Assembly (NCBI GenBank): GCA_016765135.1
Contig: JAESQN010000015.1
Location: 62,001 to 126,000, forward strand
Direction of reading: 5' to 3'
Origin: Robiginitomaculum sp.
Lineage (GTDB): Bacteria > Pseudomonadota > Alphaproteobacteria > Caulobacterales > Maricaulaceae
DNA: 64,000 bases
Shown one piece after another: positions 26,572 to 37,262 of the stretch; position 1 is the first letter of the stretch, and each line of letters opens with the position of its first letter. The translations under genes were made by a program, and so were the position numbers. The notes beneath the pieces were generated by a model. It did no database searches. It was given only the letters and a program-made list of their open reading frames with translations, and was not told the DNA's origin.

Positions 26572-28223
26572 GTTTTGGCTCTATTGGCAGTGTAAACTTG
26601 CCTAAACCACTCTAAAGCCGTCAAAACCACGGCCACTCCACCCAACCAAGCACATAGAATAAAAGCCGTGGCAAAACCTTCAGCCTCAATAATTTCGCCG
26701 ATTCTACCGCGCCCCAAAACACCAACAAGAAATGTCAAAGACACCAGCAAAGCAAATTGGGTTGCGGCGTATTTTTTATTGACGATTGATGACAAGAAAG
26801 CCACCCCCGCGACACTGGCAACTCCGACCGCAAGGTTTTCGGCAAAAATTGCCGTGATTAACCTGGCCATGGGTAGCTCTTGTCCAAAAAGACCAAGCAC
26901 ATAATCCAGCCGGGTAAAGCCTAAAAACCCGTCCATATATTTTGCATCCAGTGCCAAATCTGCAAATAGCAAATTGGTTATAGCAGCAAAAAAAGCACCG
27001 ACCAACATTACGGGCATACGGCCAAATTTAAGCATAGCCAAACCACCAATGATGATACCCAACATTGTAGCAATCACGCCCATAGTTTTTGAGGCTAAAC
27101 CAACCTCTACCAATGTATGACCAAGGGCGCCATGATTCTCGCCCAAATAGAACGGATAGGCAAAGCTACCCCAGATCAAATCTGTAAACCTGTAGGAAAG
27201 GATGAGAAAAAGAATGAGAATACTTGCCCATCGCAACCTCGAAATAATATCCATCATGGGCTGAATGATTGCCAAATAAAATATGTCGAGTGTGGTCGAT
27301 TTTGGCATTGCTTGCGCAGAGCTGTTCCTGTTCAAGCCAAGCAAGATTGCTGCAATAACACCCGGCACCAACACCGTTAGTGTAACAACAATCGGAGCTT
27401 TATAGCGAACAAAGTCACGGGAGCTATAGGCTTCGGGATTGCCAAGAGCGCCAAACATAAACGAACCCAGCATGTAAAGGGCTATACCCCAGCAGAGAAG
27501 TACAATGGCGGTGGCTATATTGCGGGTGGGTTGCGCAATGTTGGCTCCAAGTTCTATGGCGCCAGAATGTTGGTTTTCAGGTTTGGTAACGGGCGAGGGA
27601 GCAGCCAGCACGATGCCAATTGAACACATAGCCAAAAGGGCCGCTGCCGTTATAAATGTGGGCTGCCACCCGATGAAATTTGCTAATATCAACCCACCTG
27701 CCCCGACGATGAATGACGAAAATCGGTAGCCCAATTGCTCGATAGCTGACAGTAAATCCAAATGCTTGGCGTCTTCGGCACTTTCGATGCGCCATGCGGC
27801 CTGGACAATATCAAAGCTGGCTGAAAATACGGCGATGATAATGCCAACCAATCCGATGAACATAAGTTCGTCTGGCGGTTTGGCAAAGGATAAAACTACC
27901 ATTCCAGCCACACTTAGACCAAGGAACAGGAACATCCAGAACCTTCTCGGCCCGACCGATAATTTAAACGGTGTTTTGTGGCTTTGCAGGGCCGCCGCCC
28001 ACATATATTTGAACGAATAGGCTAGAAGTACCCACGATAACAAACCAATCGAAGACAATTTTACGCCTGTCGTCGTCAGCCATGCATTAAGCACACCAAG
28101 TACCACAACATATGGCATGCCGGACGCAAAGCCGAGTAAGAGCATGGCGAATTCCTGGCGGCCTTTAAAGGCATGTCGCAATGTTTGTCTTGCTGTTTGT
28201 TTAGTTTGGTCGTCTGAACTCAT
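26568..28223 (-). CDS. AmpG-like major facilitator permease
   Basis: The 551-residue membrane protein has twelve to fourteen predicted helices and the AmpG opening pattern LLGFASGMPYVVVLGVLNAWL, then TIGLLSWVLLAYSFKYMW. AmpG imports anhydromuropeptides from the periplasm for cell-wall recycling and links to beta-lactamase induction. Here the protein is longer than the classical 490 residues because of a bigger central loop. It converges on the PAS-REC gene with a four-base overlap at the stops and is divergent from mutS. No ampR or amidase gene lies nearby, so muropeptide transport is a family-based inference. Confidence 0.87.
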   Translation of the reverse strand: MSSDDQTKQTARQTLRHAFKGRQEFAMLLLGFASGMPYVVVLGVLNAWLTTTGVKLSSIGLLSWVLLAYSFKYMWAAALQSHKTPFKLSVGPRRFWMFLFLGLSVAGMVVLSFAKPPDELMFIGLVGIIIAVFSASFDIVQAAWRIESAEDAKHLDLLSAIEQLGYRFSSFIVGAGGLILANFIGWQPTFITAAALLAMCSIGIVLAAPSPVTKPENQHSGAIELGANIAQPTRNIATAIVLLCWGIALYMLGSFMFGALGNPEAYSSRDFVRYKAPIVVTLTVLVPGVIAAILLGLNRNSSAQAMPKSTTLDIFYLAIIQPMMDIISRLRWASILILFLILSYRFTDLIWGSFAYPFYLGENHGALGHTLVEVGLASKTMGVIATMLGIIIGGLAMLKFGRMPVMLVGAFFAAITNLLFADLALDAKYMDGFLGFTRLDYVLGLFGQELPMARLITAIFAENLAVGVASVAGVAFLSSIVNKKYAATQFALLVSLTFLVGVLGRGRIGEIIEAEGFATAFILCAWLGGVAVVLTALEWFRQVYTANRAKT

Positions 28224-28320
28224 AATTTCCTACCCGTTTTGCGCGACCTTATGTCAAGCTATTGCAAAACACCAACCACTTTTTCTTGCAAACCTGCCCA
28301 AGCCTTGCAATCATGGCACC

Positions 28321-31008
28321 ATGAACAAACCTGCCCAAAATACCGCCCACGCCAAGCCGACACCGATGATGGCGCAATTCTTGGAGATTAAGCGCCAAGC
28401 CGGTGATAATGTCATATTATTTTACCGCATGGGTGATTTTTACGAGATGTTTTTTGAGGACGCAGTCAAGGCTGCTGCTGCGCTCGATATTGCACTGACC
28501 AAGCGCGGCAAATACGAAGGGGCTGACATTCCCATGTGCGGTGTACCTTTCCATGCGTCAGAAACCTATTTGCAGCGCCTGATCAAAAAAGGATTTCGGG
28601 TTGCCGTTTGCGAACAGATGGAAAACCCGAAGGAGGCCAAAAAACGCGGTCATAAAGCGGTGGTACGGCGCGAAATTGTTCGTGTGGTCACACCAGGCAC
28701 TTTGACCGAGGACACATTGCTGGACGCCCGCGCTTCCAATTATATTTTGGCCATAGCACAAACCCACGCCGGGGCGACGGCTTTGGCTTGGGCTGATGTG
28801 TCTGTAGGCAGTTTCGAGGTCTGCGAAATTGATGCTGGGCGGCTGGAGGCGGAGTTGTCAGCTTTGGTCCCGCGCGAAATCGTGTTGAGTGAAACCTTAT
28901 ATCAATCACCCGAATACAAATCCGTCTTAGAGGTAAGTAGCGCCGCTCTCACACCTCTCGCCAATGCCAAATTTGACGCTCGCGCCGGGGAACGGCGTTT
29001 GAAAGAACGCTATAATGTGGATGCACTCGACGGGTTTGGCGATTATTCAAAACCGGAATTGATCGCCGCCGGGGTGTTGCTGGATTATCTTGAGTTAACG
29101 CAAGCCGGGGGACAAACTGAACTTAGCCCGCCAAAACGCCGCCGCACCTCCGGGCTTTTGGCTATTGACCCGGCCACCCGTGCCAGCCTTGAGATAGAAC
29201 GAACCCAGACGGGTAGCCGCAAAGGTTCGCTCTTGTCCGTGATCGACAGAACAGTCAGCGGCCCCGGTGCGCGGGCTTTGGCGGCGCGGTTGTCGCGGCC
29301 ATTAGTGGACCCGGACGCGATCAATGCCAGGCTGGACGGGGTGGCATTTTTCGTTGCTGAAAACACCCACCGGGACAAGGTTCGAGGCTTTCTCAAACAA
29401 GCAGGCGACCCGGCAAGGTCTGCATCAAGATTGGTGCTGGGCCGGGGCGGGCCACGTGATCTCATTGCGATTACCGCCGGGCTTTTACAGGGCGAAAGCA
29501 TAAATGCGTATTTCGCGAAATATCCGGATGTAAATTTCCCGGCCAATCTGTCCGAAGCTCTGGCCGCGTTCAGTCTTGCCAACAAACCAGATCTGGCCGC
29601 TCTTGTGCGCGATATTGGCAAAGCCGTAAAAGAGAACGCACCAATGGCCGCCCGCGACGGGAATTTCATCGTTCAAGGCTGGCGGCCTGAACTGGACAAG
29701 CTATTGAAACTGCGGGACGATTCGCGCCGTATCATCGCCAGCTTGCAAGCGGACTATGCCAAAAAAACCGGGGTAACGGCCCTTAAAATAAAGCACAATA
29801 ATGTGTTGGGGTATTTTATTGAAGTCACACCGAGGCACGGCGACACCATGTTGTCTGGCCCGCGCAAGGACGATTTTATTCACCGCCAAACCCTGGTCAG
29901 CGGCGTTCGGTTTACCACAAGCGAGCTGGTGGACCTGGATGCGCAAATCGCCCAAGCTGGTGATAAAGCTCTGGCGTTGGAGTTGGAAATATTTGAAGGT
30001 TTTGTGGGGCGCATACATGAGCAAGCCGAACTTGTTCGTTCTGCATCAGCGGCATTGGCAAATATTGATGTGATGAGCGCTTTGGCCGGGTGGGCGGTGG
30101 AGGCCAAGGCCGTGCGGCCTCTGGTCAATGATGGTTTGGAATTCCGTATTGAGGGTGGACGTCATCCCGTTGTTGAAGCTGCGCTTAAACGAGACGGCGC
30201 GCAAGGTTTCACTGCTAATGATTGCCGTCTTGATGCTTCTGGTAAAGAAGCGCGGCGCTTAACCCTGATCACCGGCCCCAACATGGCGGGTAAATCGACC
30301 TATCTGCGCCAAAATGCATTGATGTTTGTGTTGGCGCAAGCGGGCAGTTTTGTGCCTGCGACCAAGGCCGTTATCGGCGTGGCGGATGCTTTGTTTTCGC
30401 GGGTCGGGGCATCGGATGATTTATCGCGAGGCCGCTCGACCTTTATGCTGGAGATGATCGAGACCGCCGCCATTCTCAACCAGGCCGGAGAACGCACATT
30501 TGTCATATTGGACGAAATAGGACGCGGTACGGCTACCTTTGACGGCTTGTCCATTGCCTGGGCAGCAGCCGAGCATCTCTACGAGGTCAATAAATGTCGG
30601 GCTTTATTTGCAACACATTATCATGAATTAACGGGGCTTATGGATAAACTCCCTTTAGCCGGCAATGCTTGCCTGCGGGCTAAAGAGTGGGACGGTGATT
30701 TGGTGTTTTTACATGACGTGGTGGATGGTGCGGCGGATAAATCCTACGGCGTGCAGGTGGCTAAATTGGCAGGGCTTCCCGCCGCTGCCGTTGAGCGGGC
30801 CAAAGATGTTTTAGCCAAGCTTGAAGCAGATTCGGACGGGGCAGATGCGCTCGGCGGTCTGCCATTGTTCAGCGCACCAAAGCCCGCTGCTAAAGCCAAA
30901 CCATCGCCTATCGACAAGGCCGTAGCAGATATGGACGTGGACGAATTATCCCCCCGCGAGGCGCTGGATCTGTTATACGAACTTAAAACCATATCAGAAA
31001 GTCGGTAA
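28321..31008 (+). CDS. mutS: DNA mismatch repair protein MutS
   Basis: The 895-residue ATPase recognises base mismatches and starts methyl-independent strand repair with MutL. The mismatch-wedge Phe and Glu occur in GDFYEMFFEDA near the N-terminus. Walker A is TGPNMAGKST at about 648, Walker B is FVILDEIGRGTATFDG, and the signature DLSRGRSTFM is present. The ATG at 28321 gives the normal family start (MMAQFLEIKRQAGD follows); the frame stays open upstream but without family character. No ribosome binding site is evident. It is the first gene of the conserved alphaproteobacterial order mutS-glnD-murJ-trpS, with one base between its stop and the glnD start. Confidence 0.97.
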   Translation: MNKPAQNTAHAKPTPMMAQFLEIKRQAGDNVILFYRMGDFYEMFFEDAVKAAAALDIALTKRGKYEGADIPMCGVPFHASETYLQRLIKKGFRVAVCEQMENPKEAKKRGHKAVVRREIVRVVTPGTLTEDTLLDARASNYILAIAQTHAGATALAWADVSVGSFEVCEIDAGRLEAELSALVPREIVLSETLYQSPEYKSVLEVSSAALTPLANAKFDARAGERRLKERYNVDALDGFGDYSKPELIAAGVLLDYLELTQAGGQTELSPPKRRRTSGLLAIDPATRASLEIERTQTGSRKGSLLSVIDRTVSGPGARALAARLSRPLVDPDAINARLDGVAFFVAENTHRDKVRGFLKQAGDPARSASRLVLGRGGPRDLIAITAGLLQGESINAYFAKYPDVNFPANLSEALAAFSLANKPDLAALVRDIGKAVKENAPMAARDGNFIVQGWRPELDKLLKLRDDSRRIIASLQADYAKKTGVTALKIKHNNVLGYFIEVTPRHGDTMLSGPRKDDFIHRQTLVSGVRFTTSELVDLDAQIAQAGDKALALELEIFEGFVGRIHEQAELVRSASAALANIDVMSALAGWAVEAKAVRPLVNDGLEFRIEGGRHPVVEAALKRDGAQGFTANDCRLDASGKEARRLTLITGPNMAGKSTYLRQNALMFVLAQAGSFVPATKAVIGVADALFSRVGASDDLSRGRSTFMLEMIETAAILNQAGERTFVILDEIGRGTATFDGLSIAWAAAEHLYEVNKCRALFATHYHELTGLMDKLPLAGNACLRAKEWDGDLVFLHDVVDGAADKSYGVQVAKLAGLPAAAVERAKDVLAKLEADSDGADALGGLPLFSAPKPAAKAKPSPIDKAVADMDVDELSPREALDLLYELKTISESR

Positions 31009-31009
31009 A

Positions 31010-33607
31010 ATGACATTGTTGGAAAGGCTTGGCAAACTTGGTGATGACAAACCCAAAACACTTGCCTTGTTGAAAGGACAACTTGAAAAAACAACCAGCA
31101 CCATTTACGAAAAATTTGAAAAAGGTGAGGTGAGTGCGCTTAAAACCGCCGCTGCCACCGCCAAAGCTCACGACAAAATTTTGATCGCTTTGTTCGCTCA
31201 TGCCTCGAAAAACTTGTTCTCCTTAAATAAGGAAGATATGTCCCTGTGCGCAGTCGGTGGTTATGGGCGCGGCGAAATGGCACCGTTTTCCGATTTGGAT
31301 TTGCTGTTTTTATCTGCGCCCAAGACGAACGAAACAATCTGTGCCAAGGTCACGGAATATGTTTTGTATATGCTATGGGACATGGGTCTCAAGGTTGGCC
31401 ATGCGACGCGCACCCCGGCCCAATGTATTGAACTTGGCCGGACGGACGAAACCGTATTGACCGCCATGTTAGATTTACGGCTTTTGGCGGGTGCTGAGGA
31501 ACCGCCAGCCAGGCTTGTTACACTGTTGGCCAAAGAGCGCAGTCGGGCCCGCAAACGCAAATATATTGCCAACAAATTGGCGGCCCGCGATATGCGCCAT
31601 GACCGGGAGGGCAATTCGCGCTATGTCATCGAACCAAATGTCAAAGAGGGTAAAGGCGGGCTGCGTGATCTGCACGAGCTTTACTGGATTTCGAGGTTTA
31701 TTTACGGTGGTAAAGGTAAGGGCGCGCCGATTAAGCCGCACAGTGTTTCCGCTTATATGCAGCTTGGGCTTCTCAACAAAAAAGCCGCCAAACGGTTCAG
31801 CCAAGCGGCGGAGTTTTTGTGGGCGGCCCGCATTCATCTGCATATTTTGGGGGGACGTGCCACCGAAGTTTTGAGCTTTGATAAGCAGGCGGAACTTGCG
31901 GGGCGCATGGGTTATATGCAAGAAACGCCCGAAGCCAAAGTTGAGGCCTTCATGCATGCCTATTTCAACACCACAAGAGAAGTTGGTGCGCTGACCCGCA
32001 TGGCTTGCGCTAAACTTGAAGCAGACAGCCAACTTTTATTGCCGCAAGGTCTTGACCGCCTGCTACCTACCACGCGGCGCGGGCTTAAAGAGCCAGGCTT
32101 TGTTTTGGAACACGGGCGTTTAAATTTTGCCGCACCTGGACGGATCAAGCAAAGACCAATTCTAATGCTACATTTGTTTCGAATAGCGGGCGCCAGAAAC
32201 TTGGATATTCACCCAAATGCGTTTCAGGCCTTGCTGACCAACCAGTACCGGATTGATGACCAATTTAGACGTTCACCCGAAGCTGCAAAAGTATTTTATC
32301 AAATACTTTTGGACAGCAAAGCCCCTGCCGCCATTTTGCGCACTATGAACGAAGGCGGTATATTGGGGGTTTATTTGCCTGAATTTGGGGCCATTGTTGG
32401 CCGCACCCAATTTAACATGCACCATGCTTATACGGTGGACGAACACACGTTGTCTCTGGTGCATTATCTCCATGATATTGAGGCGGGCGATTTGGAGCGG
32501 GAGCATCCTTTGGCCAGTGGTTTTGTCAAAGACTGGAACCACCGTACCCGCTTGTTGGTTTATTTGGCTTGTTTGTTTCATGATGTCGGCAAGGCGGAAG
32601 ATGATCAATGTGAGGATGGTGCGCGTCTGACAACAGAGGCCGGATTTCGGCTTGGCTTGCCGGACGCAGATGTAGAGACCATTGCCTGGCTGGTGCGCAA
32701 TCATTTATTGATGAGCGAAACGGCCCAAAGACGCGACATTTCCGACGGCGCAACAGTGGACGGTTTTGCCCGCACGGTCGGGTCTTTAAAACGTTTGCAA
32801 ATGCTGACTGCGCTAACCGTTGTCGATATCCGTGCCGTCGGGCCAGGCATATGGAATGATTGGAAGGGCGAGTTGTTGCGCCAGCTTTATTATAGCGCAC
32901 GCACCCGCTTGATGGGCATTGAGCCTGGCCCCCAAGAGACCCAGGAAGAACATAGCTCCGCTATGGCGCGCATTCCCAACAAAGCTTTGCGTAAGAGCCA
33001 TTACGTCAAAGCCAAACTGAACCGGCCAAAAGACATTACCGAGCTTTGGGTACTCACCCGCGATCGGGCCCATTTGTTTGCGGATCTGGCAGGTGCGATA
33101 TCCGCCAGCGGTGCATCAATTATTGGAGCGCGCTTGCATACATCTGATGATGGGCGGGTGTTTAACCGGTTTTATTTGCAAAATGCTCAAGGTCTGGCTT
33201 TTGGCCGCAAACACGAATCCCGTTTGCGTGATTTAGAAACTGGAACCTTGTCCGCTACCAAGGGCGAAATTACGGAATTTACCCTGGCAACGACATTGCC
33301 TTCAAGTCGGGCACTGGCCATTCCGGTTCACCCACGAATTTCCTTGTTAAGACATAAGGCAGGGGAAAGCATTTTGGAAGTCGAAGGCCGCGACCGCCCA
33401 GGCCTTCTCCATGCATTGGCTTTGGTGTTGACCAAACATGATTTGTCCGTGCGCTCCGCTCATATTGAAGTTATAGGGCCAAAAGCCATTGATGTATTTT
33501 ATGTCAGCTATAGTCCTGACAACAAACCGGACGAAACCGTGTTGCGTACAGATTTGATGGGTGTATTGATAATGCCCGAAACAAGCGAAAAACTGGGCGC
33601 TGCATGA
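31010..33607 (+). CDS. glnD: Bifunctional [protein-PII] uridylyltransferase/uridylyl-removing enzyme
   Basis: The 865-residue nitrogen sensor has the standard order of domains. The nucleotidyltransferase motif GGYGRGEMAPFSDLDLLFL is at about 82-100. The GlnD linker domain follows, then an HD hydrolase domain containing HTLSLVHYLHD and LFHDVGKAEDD at about 475-530. Two ACT domains lie at about 680-740 and 785-850 (VEGRDRPGLLHALA). It uridylylates PII when glutamine is low and removes the groups when it is high. It lies between mutS and murJ, overlapping murJ by four bases (ATGA), which is the common arrangement in Alphaproteobacteria and has no known functional reason. Confidence 0.97.
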   Translation: MTLLERLGKLGDDKPKTLALLKGQLEKTTSTIYEKFEKGEVSALKTAAATAKAHDKILIALFAHASKNLFSLNKEDMSLCAVGGYGRGEMAPFSDLDLLFLSAPKTNETICAKVTEYVLYMLWDMGLKVGHATRTPAQCIELGRTDETVLTAMLDLRLLAGAEEPPARLVTLLAKERSRARKRKYIANKLAARDMRHDREGNSRYVIEPNVKEGKGGLRDLHELYWISRFIYGGKGKGAPIKPHSVSAYMQLGLLNKKAAKRFSQAAEFLWAARIHLHILGGRATEVLSFDKQAELAGRMGYMQETPEAKVEAFMHAYFNTTREVGALTRMACAKLEADSQLLLPQGLDRLLPTTRRGLKEPGFVLEHGRLNFAAPGRIKQRPILMLHLFRIAGARNLDIHPNAFQALLTNQYRIDDQFRRSPEAAKVFYQILLDSKAPAAILRTMNEGGILGVYLPEFGAIVGRTQFNMHHAYTVDEHTLSLVHYLHDIEAGDLEREHPLASGFVKDWNHRTRLLVYLACLFHDVGKAEDDQCEDGARLTTEAGFRLGLPDADVETIAWLVRNHLLMSETAQRRDISDGATVDGFARTVGSLKRLQMLTALTVVDIRAVGPGIWNDWKGELLRQLYYSARTRLMGIEPGPQETQEEHSSAMARIPNKALRKSHYVKAKLNRPKDITELWVLTRDRAHLFADLAGAISASGASIIGARLHTSDDGRVFNRFYLQNAQGLAFGRKHESRLRDLETGTLSATKGEITEFTLATTLPSSRALAIPVHPRISLLRHKAGESILEVEGRDRPGLLHALALVLTKHDLSVRSAHIEVIGPKAIDVFYVSYSPDNKPDETVLRTDLMGVLIMPETSEKLGAA

Positions 33608-35184
33608 AACTAATTAAATCCACCGCCATTATCGGAACCCTGACCTTGTTCAGCCGGGTGCTTGGTCTAGTGCGTGATACGCTGACGGCAAGCTTTCTTG
33701 GCGCAGGCCCGATCAATGATGCGCTGGTGACGGCTTATAAAATCCCCAATACATTTCGCCGGATATTTGCCGAAGGAGCCTTCAACTCCGCCTTTGTACC
33801 GCTTTACGCCAGGCGTATCGAGGAAGAGGGGGAGGCTGCCGCGGATAAATTTGCCTCCGAAGCTTTCGCCGGATTATTAGTGATTGTTGCCGCCATTGTT
33901 ATTGTTTTTGAGTTAACAATGCCGTGGACGCTTAATCTGTTTGGTGCGGGGCTTGGGCGTGAGGCCTTGAATGCTGGCGCGGAATTTCCCTATAATCTCT
34001 CCACTTATGATTTGGCGGTTGTCGGCGCACAAATAACTATGCCCTATCTTTTGTTGATTTCACTGACGGCGATGTTTTCGGGAATTCTCAACACTCGTCA
34101 CCGCTTTGTTGCCGCAGCATTTGCCCCGGTTTTACTAAATGTTATTCTGATTGGTATTTTCGTTTTGATGATGAAATACCAATGGAGCAAGCAAGTTTTG
34201 TCTTTGTATTTAGCCGTAGGCATGACGGTTTCGGGGCTGTTTCAGTTGTCGCTCGTGGTTTGGGCTTGCCGCAAAGCTGGTGTTAGAATTAAGCTTATGC
34301 GTCCGCGCATGACGCCGGGTACCAAGCGTTTGTTAACATTGGGGGTGCCCGGCATGTTAGCCGCTGGTATCACGCATATCAACATCATGGTGAGCCATAA
34401 TATTTCTACCATGCAAGAAGGTGCGCCATCCTGGCTGAATTACGCGGATCGTTTGTATCAATTACCACTCGGGATAATCGGCATTGCTATGGGGGTTGCG
34501 CTCTTGCCTGCTTTATCACGACGCCTGCGTTCCGGTGATGAGCAAGGCGCTAAAATGTCCTTGAACCGGGCTATGGAGATTGCTGCATTTCTGACCTTGC
34601 CTGCGGCGGCGGCTTTGGCGGTTATGCCGGAATTTCTGGTGGGTGGTTTGTTTGAGCGAGGTGCTTTTGAGGCTTCCGATACTCAGGCAACAGGGATGGC
34701 CCTGCGCATGTTTGCTGTTGGCTTGCCAGCATTTGTTCTGATCAAAGTTCTTACGCCTGCATTTTTTGCTCGGGAAAACACCAAAACCCCGATGTTTTAT
34801 GCGGGTATGTCTGCCATAATCAATCTGGTCTTGGGTTATATTTTGTTCATTACATTAGGGTTTTGGGGGCTGGCGGTGGCGACGTCATTTGCTGGTTGGG
34901 TCAATGTATTTTTCTTAACCCGAACCTTGTTGCGTAATGGAAACTTTACGCCGGACACACGTTTGCTCACCCGTTTGCCGCGCATCGCTTTGGCCAGTGT
35001 TTTGATGGGCGTCGCCGTTTGGTGGTTGGCCCAATATTTCACGCCCATGCTCGGTCACGGGTTCTTGAAAAATTATTTACTTTTGGGTCTTGTCTCTGGT
35101 GCGGGGTTTGTGCTTTATGCCCTCGCTGCTTTAGGCTTACGGGCTTACGGCTTGAACGATATTCGCACTGCAATTGGAAAATAA
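33604..35184 (+). CDS. murJ: Lipid II flippase MurJ (MviN)
   Basis: The 526-residue membrane protein has about fourteen transmembrane helices and the MurJ signatures: [14 protein letters not shown] at the start, [16 protein letters not shown] and GAFEASDT. It flips the peptidoglycan precursor lipid II to the periplasmic face. The start overlaps the glnD stop as ATGA, showing translational coupling; trpS follows after two bases. Length and motifs are ordinary for the family. Confidence 0.97.
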   Translation: MKLIKSTAIIGTLTLFSRVLGLVRDTLTASFLGAGPINDALVTAYKIPNTFRRIFAEGAFNSAFVPLYARRIEEEGEAAADKFASEAFAGLLVIVAAIVIVFELTMPWTLNLFGAGLGREALNAGAEFPYNLSTYDLAVVGAQITMPYLLLISLTAMFSGILNTRHRFVAAAFAPVLLNVILIGIFVLMMKYQWSKQVLSLYLAVGMTVSGLFQLSLVVWACRKAGVRIKLMRPRMTPGTKRLLTLGVPGMLAAGITHINIMVSHNISTMQEGAPSWLNYADRLYQLPLGIIGIAMGVALLPALSRRLRSGDEQGAKMSLNRAMEIAAFLTLPAAAALAVMPEFLVGGLFERGAFEASDTQATGMALRMFAVGLPAFVLIKVLTPAFFARENTKTPMFYAGMSAIINLVLGYILFITLGFWGLAVATSFAGWVNVFFLTRTLLRNGNFTPDTRLLTRLPRIALASVLMGVAVWWLAQYFTPMLGHGFLKNYLLLGLVSGAGFVLYALAALGLRAYGLNDIRTAIGK

Positions 35185-35186
35185 TT

Positions 35187-36215
35187 ATGGACACACCGCA
35201 AGACTATCAAGGCCCACAAAGGGTGTTTTCAGGCATGCAGCCTACCGGGGCTTTGCATCTGGGAAATTATCTGGGGGCTTTGACGAAATTTGTTGATTTG
35301 CAAAATGCCCATGAATGTTTGTTTTGCATTGTCGATCTACATGCCGTTACCGTGTTCCAGGATCCGAAACAATTGGCAAGCCAGACCCGCGAAATTGCTG
35401 CCGCTTATTTGGCCGCTGGTGTAGACCCCGCAAAAGCCATTATCTACCCACAGTCGCAAGTCGCGGCCCATACGGAACTGGCCTGGTTTTTCAATTGTAT
35501 AGCCAGAGTTGGTTGGTTGTCGCGTATGACCCAGTTCAAGGATAAAGCAGGTAAAAATAGCGAACGGGTTTCAGTCGGTCTTTATGCGTATCCAGTCTTG
35601 CAAGCCGCAGACATATTGGCGTTTAAAGCCACCCATGTTCCTGTCGGAGAAGACCAAAAACAGCATTTGGAATTGTCGCGAGATATTGCGCAAAAGTTTA
35701 ATAATGATTTTGACGTTCCCGGGTTTTTCCCCCTGCCCGAACCTTTAATCAAAGGGCCTGGTGCCCGCATAATGTCATTACGCGACGGCACTAAAAAAAT
35801 GTCCAAATCGGACCCATCCGATAATTCTCGGATCAATTTAACCGACGACGCGGATGCAATAGCCAAAAAGTTCCGCAAAGCTCGCACCGATGCAGGCATG
35901 GTGCCGGATAATGTGGACGAGCTTGCAGACCGTCCTGAGGTAAAAAACTTGGTCGGGATTTATGCGGCGCTTTCAGGGTTGCAAGACCAACAAGTGTTAG
36001 ACCAATTCGCTGGCCAGGGCTTTGGCGCGTTCAAACCGGCATTGGCTGATTTGGCCGTGGAGAAACTGCGACCTATTAGCACACGGCTTAATGATTATCT
36101 CGACAATCCGGGTGCAGTTGATAAGGTTTTGGCTGACGGTGCGCAAAGAGCGCACGCCATTTCAGCGCCCATTATGGCGGAAATACGCAAGGTGATGGGA
36201 TTTTGGGGAGCGTAA
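35187..36215 (+). CDS. trpS: Tryptophanyl-tRNA synthetase
   Basis: The 342-residue class I synthetase carries the HIGH-type motif [11 protein letters not shown] at about 19-29 and the KMSKS loop (KKMSKSDPS) at about 204. It charges tRNA-Trp. The ATG at 35187 lies two bases after the murJ stop and gives the usual N-terminus with VFSGMQPTG close to the start; longer upstream readings would overlap murJ extensively. It is fourth in the mutS-glnD-murJ-trpS run and is followed directly by a copper chaperone gene one base after its stop. Confidence 0.97.
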   Translation: MDTPQDYQGPQRVFSGMQPTGALHLGNYLGALTKFVDLQNAHECLFCIVDLHAVTVFQDPKQLASQTREIAAAYLAAGVDPAKAIIYPQSQVAAHTELAWFFNCIARVGWLSRMTQFKDKAGKNSERVSVGLYAYPVLQAADILAFKATHVPVGEDQKQHLELSRDIAQKFNNDFDVPGFFPLPEPLIKGPGARIMSLRDGTKKMSKSDPSDNSRINLTDDADAIAKKFRKARTDAGMVPDNVDELADRPEVKNLVGIYAALSGLQDQQVLDQFAGQGFGAFKPALADLAVEKLRPISTRLNDYLDNPGAVDKVLADGAQRAHAISAPIMAEIRKVMGFWGA

Positions 36216-36216
36216 T

Positions 36217-36705
36217 ATGAACCGGAAAATTTTGATTTATGCGGCCATGGCGTTTCTGGCTATATTGCTTGTGGTCATAGTTTATGTTTTCTTTGGCGAC
36301 AAAGAAAACCGTCACTCAGATATCCGTATTGAAAATGCCAGCCTTCGTGCACCCTTGCCCGGACAAACGGTAGGTGTCTCATATTTTCACATCATCAACA
36401 CTGGCGGTGCCAATGAGCTATTGTCTATCTCAACGCCGGTTAGTCCAAATGTCGAACTACACACGGTTTTGCAAGAAGACGGTATTATGAAAATGCGAAA
36501 ACGGGAGACGGTAAAAATTCCGGCTTTGACGACCACAAAGTTTGAACGCGGTGGTTTGCATGTGATGTTGTTTGATGCGAAAGTCCCCGAAAACATGAGT
36601 TTTGTCCCTTTGACATTTACTTTCGTTCGTCCCCCTGTTCCTGCAAAGAACAAGGATGCAGAAAAAACCTACACACTAACGGTTGAAGCCCGCCTTGAAA
36701 ACTAG
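36217..36705 (+). CDS. Periplasmic copper chaperone, PCu(A)C family
   Basis: The 162-residue protein has an N-terminal hydrophobic segment (about 5-25) that anchors or exports it, then a PCu(A)C beta-barrel. The copper motif H-X10-M-X21-H-X-M is met exactly: the His is in VELHTV, the first Met in MKMR, and the last pair in GLHVML. Proteins of this family deliver Cu(I) to the Cu-A centre of cytochrome oxidase. No Sco or oxidase gene is nearby. It follows trpS by one base and its end overlaps the convergent M48 gene by four bases. Confidence 0.92.
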   Translation: MNRKILIYAAMAFLAILLVVIVYVFFGDKENRHSDIRIENASLRAPLPGQTVGVSYFHIINTGGANELLSISTPVSPNVELHTVLQEDGIMKMRKRETVKIPALTTTKFERGGLHVMLFDAKVPENMSFVPLTFTFVRPPVPAKNKDAEKTYTLTVEARLEN

Positions 36706-37262
36706 GGTGTTATAGAAACGCCTTTCGCTTTTAAGGCTTCGATTTCGGCTATAACCAAGCGAAAATTCGCGGCGCGGTTTGTTCCATAATTGGGCGGAAG
36801 TTGACCATGTGTGTGAGGAACTTTTTCATGGGGTGTCTGGGTAGCGATGGGTAATTGCACGGCCTCTTGGTAGTCCAACCCGGCGCGAGCCAGTAAAAAC
36901 AAACCGTAGCGGTCAGCCTCTTGCTCCAATTGCTCGAGCGGGCTTTGTGACCAATAATGGCCCAAAGAAATATGACCAAGTTCATGAGCGATGATCAGAG
37001 CCAACGCCAAATCGCTGACACTGTTCATCAGACCCGCCGTAATATAGACGGCTTGTCCGTCGGTTGAAGCATTGGGTGTATCGTCTTGCCTAAGAAAAAT
37101 CGGGGCATTGGCCGTATCCTTATCAGTGGCTTGGTTTTGTAAAAGTGCGGCAATTCTATCCAGCCGTTCGGCCATAGTGTTATGCATATTTGGTTTCGCT
37201 GGGCTGGCGCAACTGGCCAAGACAAAAACAAACACCAATAATATTGCGCGTTTATTTATCAA
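36702..37262 (-). CDS. Short M48-family metalloprotease, lipoprotein
   Basis: The 186-residue protein has a lipoprotein signal peptide (VLASC) and the zinc motif HELGH in IIAHELGHISLGHYW at about 93. The third ligand is in the EQEADRYGLFLLARAG stretch. It is much shorter than HtpX or BepA and seems to be a minimal catalytic domain. The start overlaps the stop of a second, longer M48 gene by four bases (ATGA), so the two are translated together. A role in clearing misfolded envelope proteins, as for BepA/LoiP, is inferred from family and location. Confidence 0.88.
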   Translation of the reverse strand: MINKRAILLVFVFVLASCASPAKPNMHNTMAERLDRIAALLQNQATDKDTANAPIFLRQDDTPNASTDGQAVYITAGLMNSVSDLALALIIAHELGHISLGHYWSQSPLEQLEQEADRYGLFLLARAGLDYQEAVQLPIATQTPHEKVPHTHGQLPPNYGTNRAANFRLVIAEIEALKAKGVSITP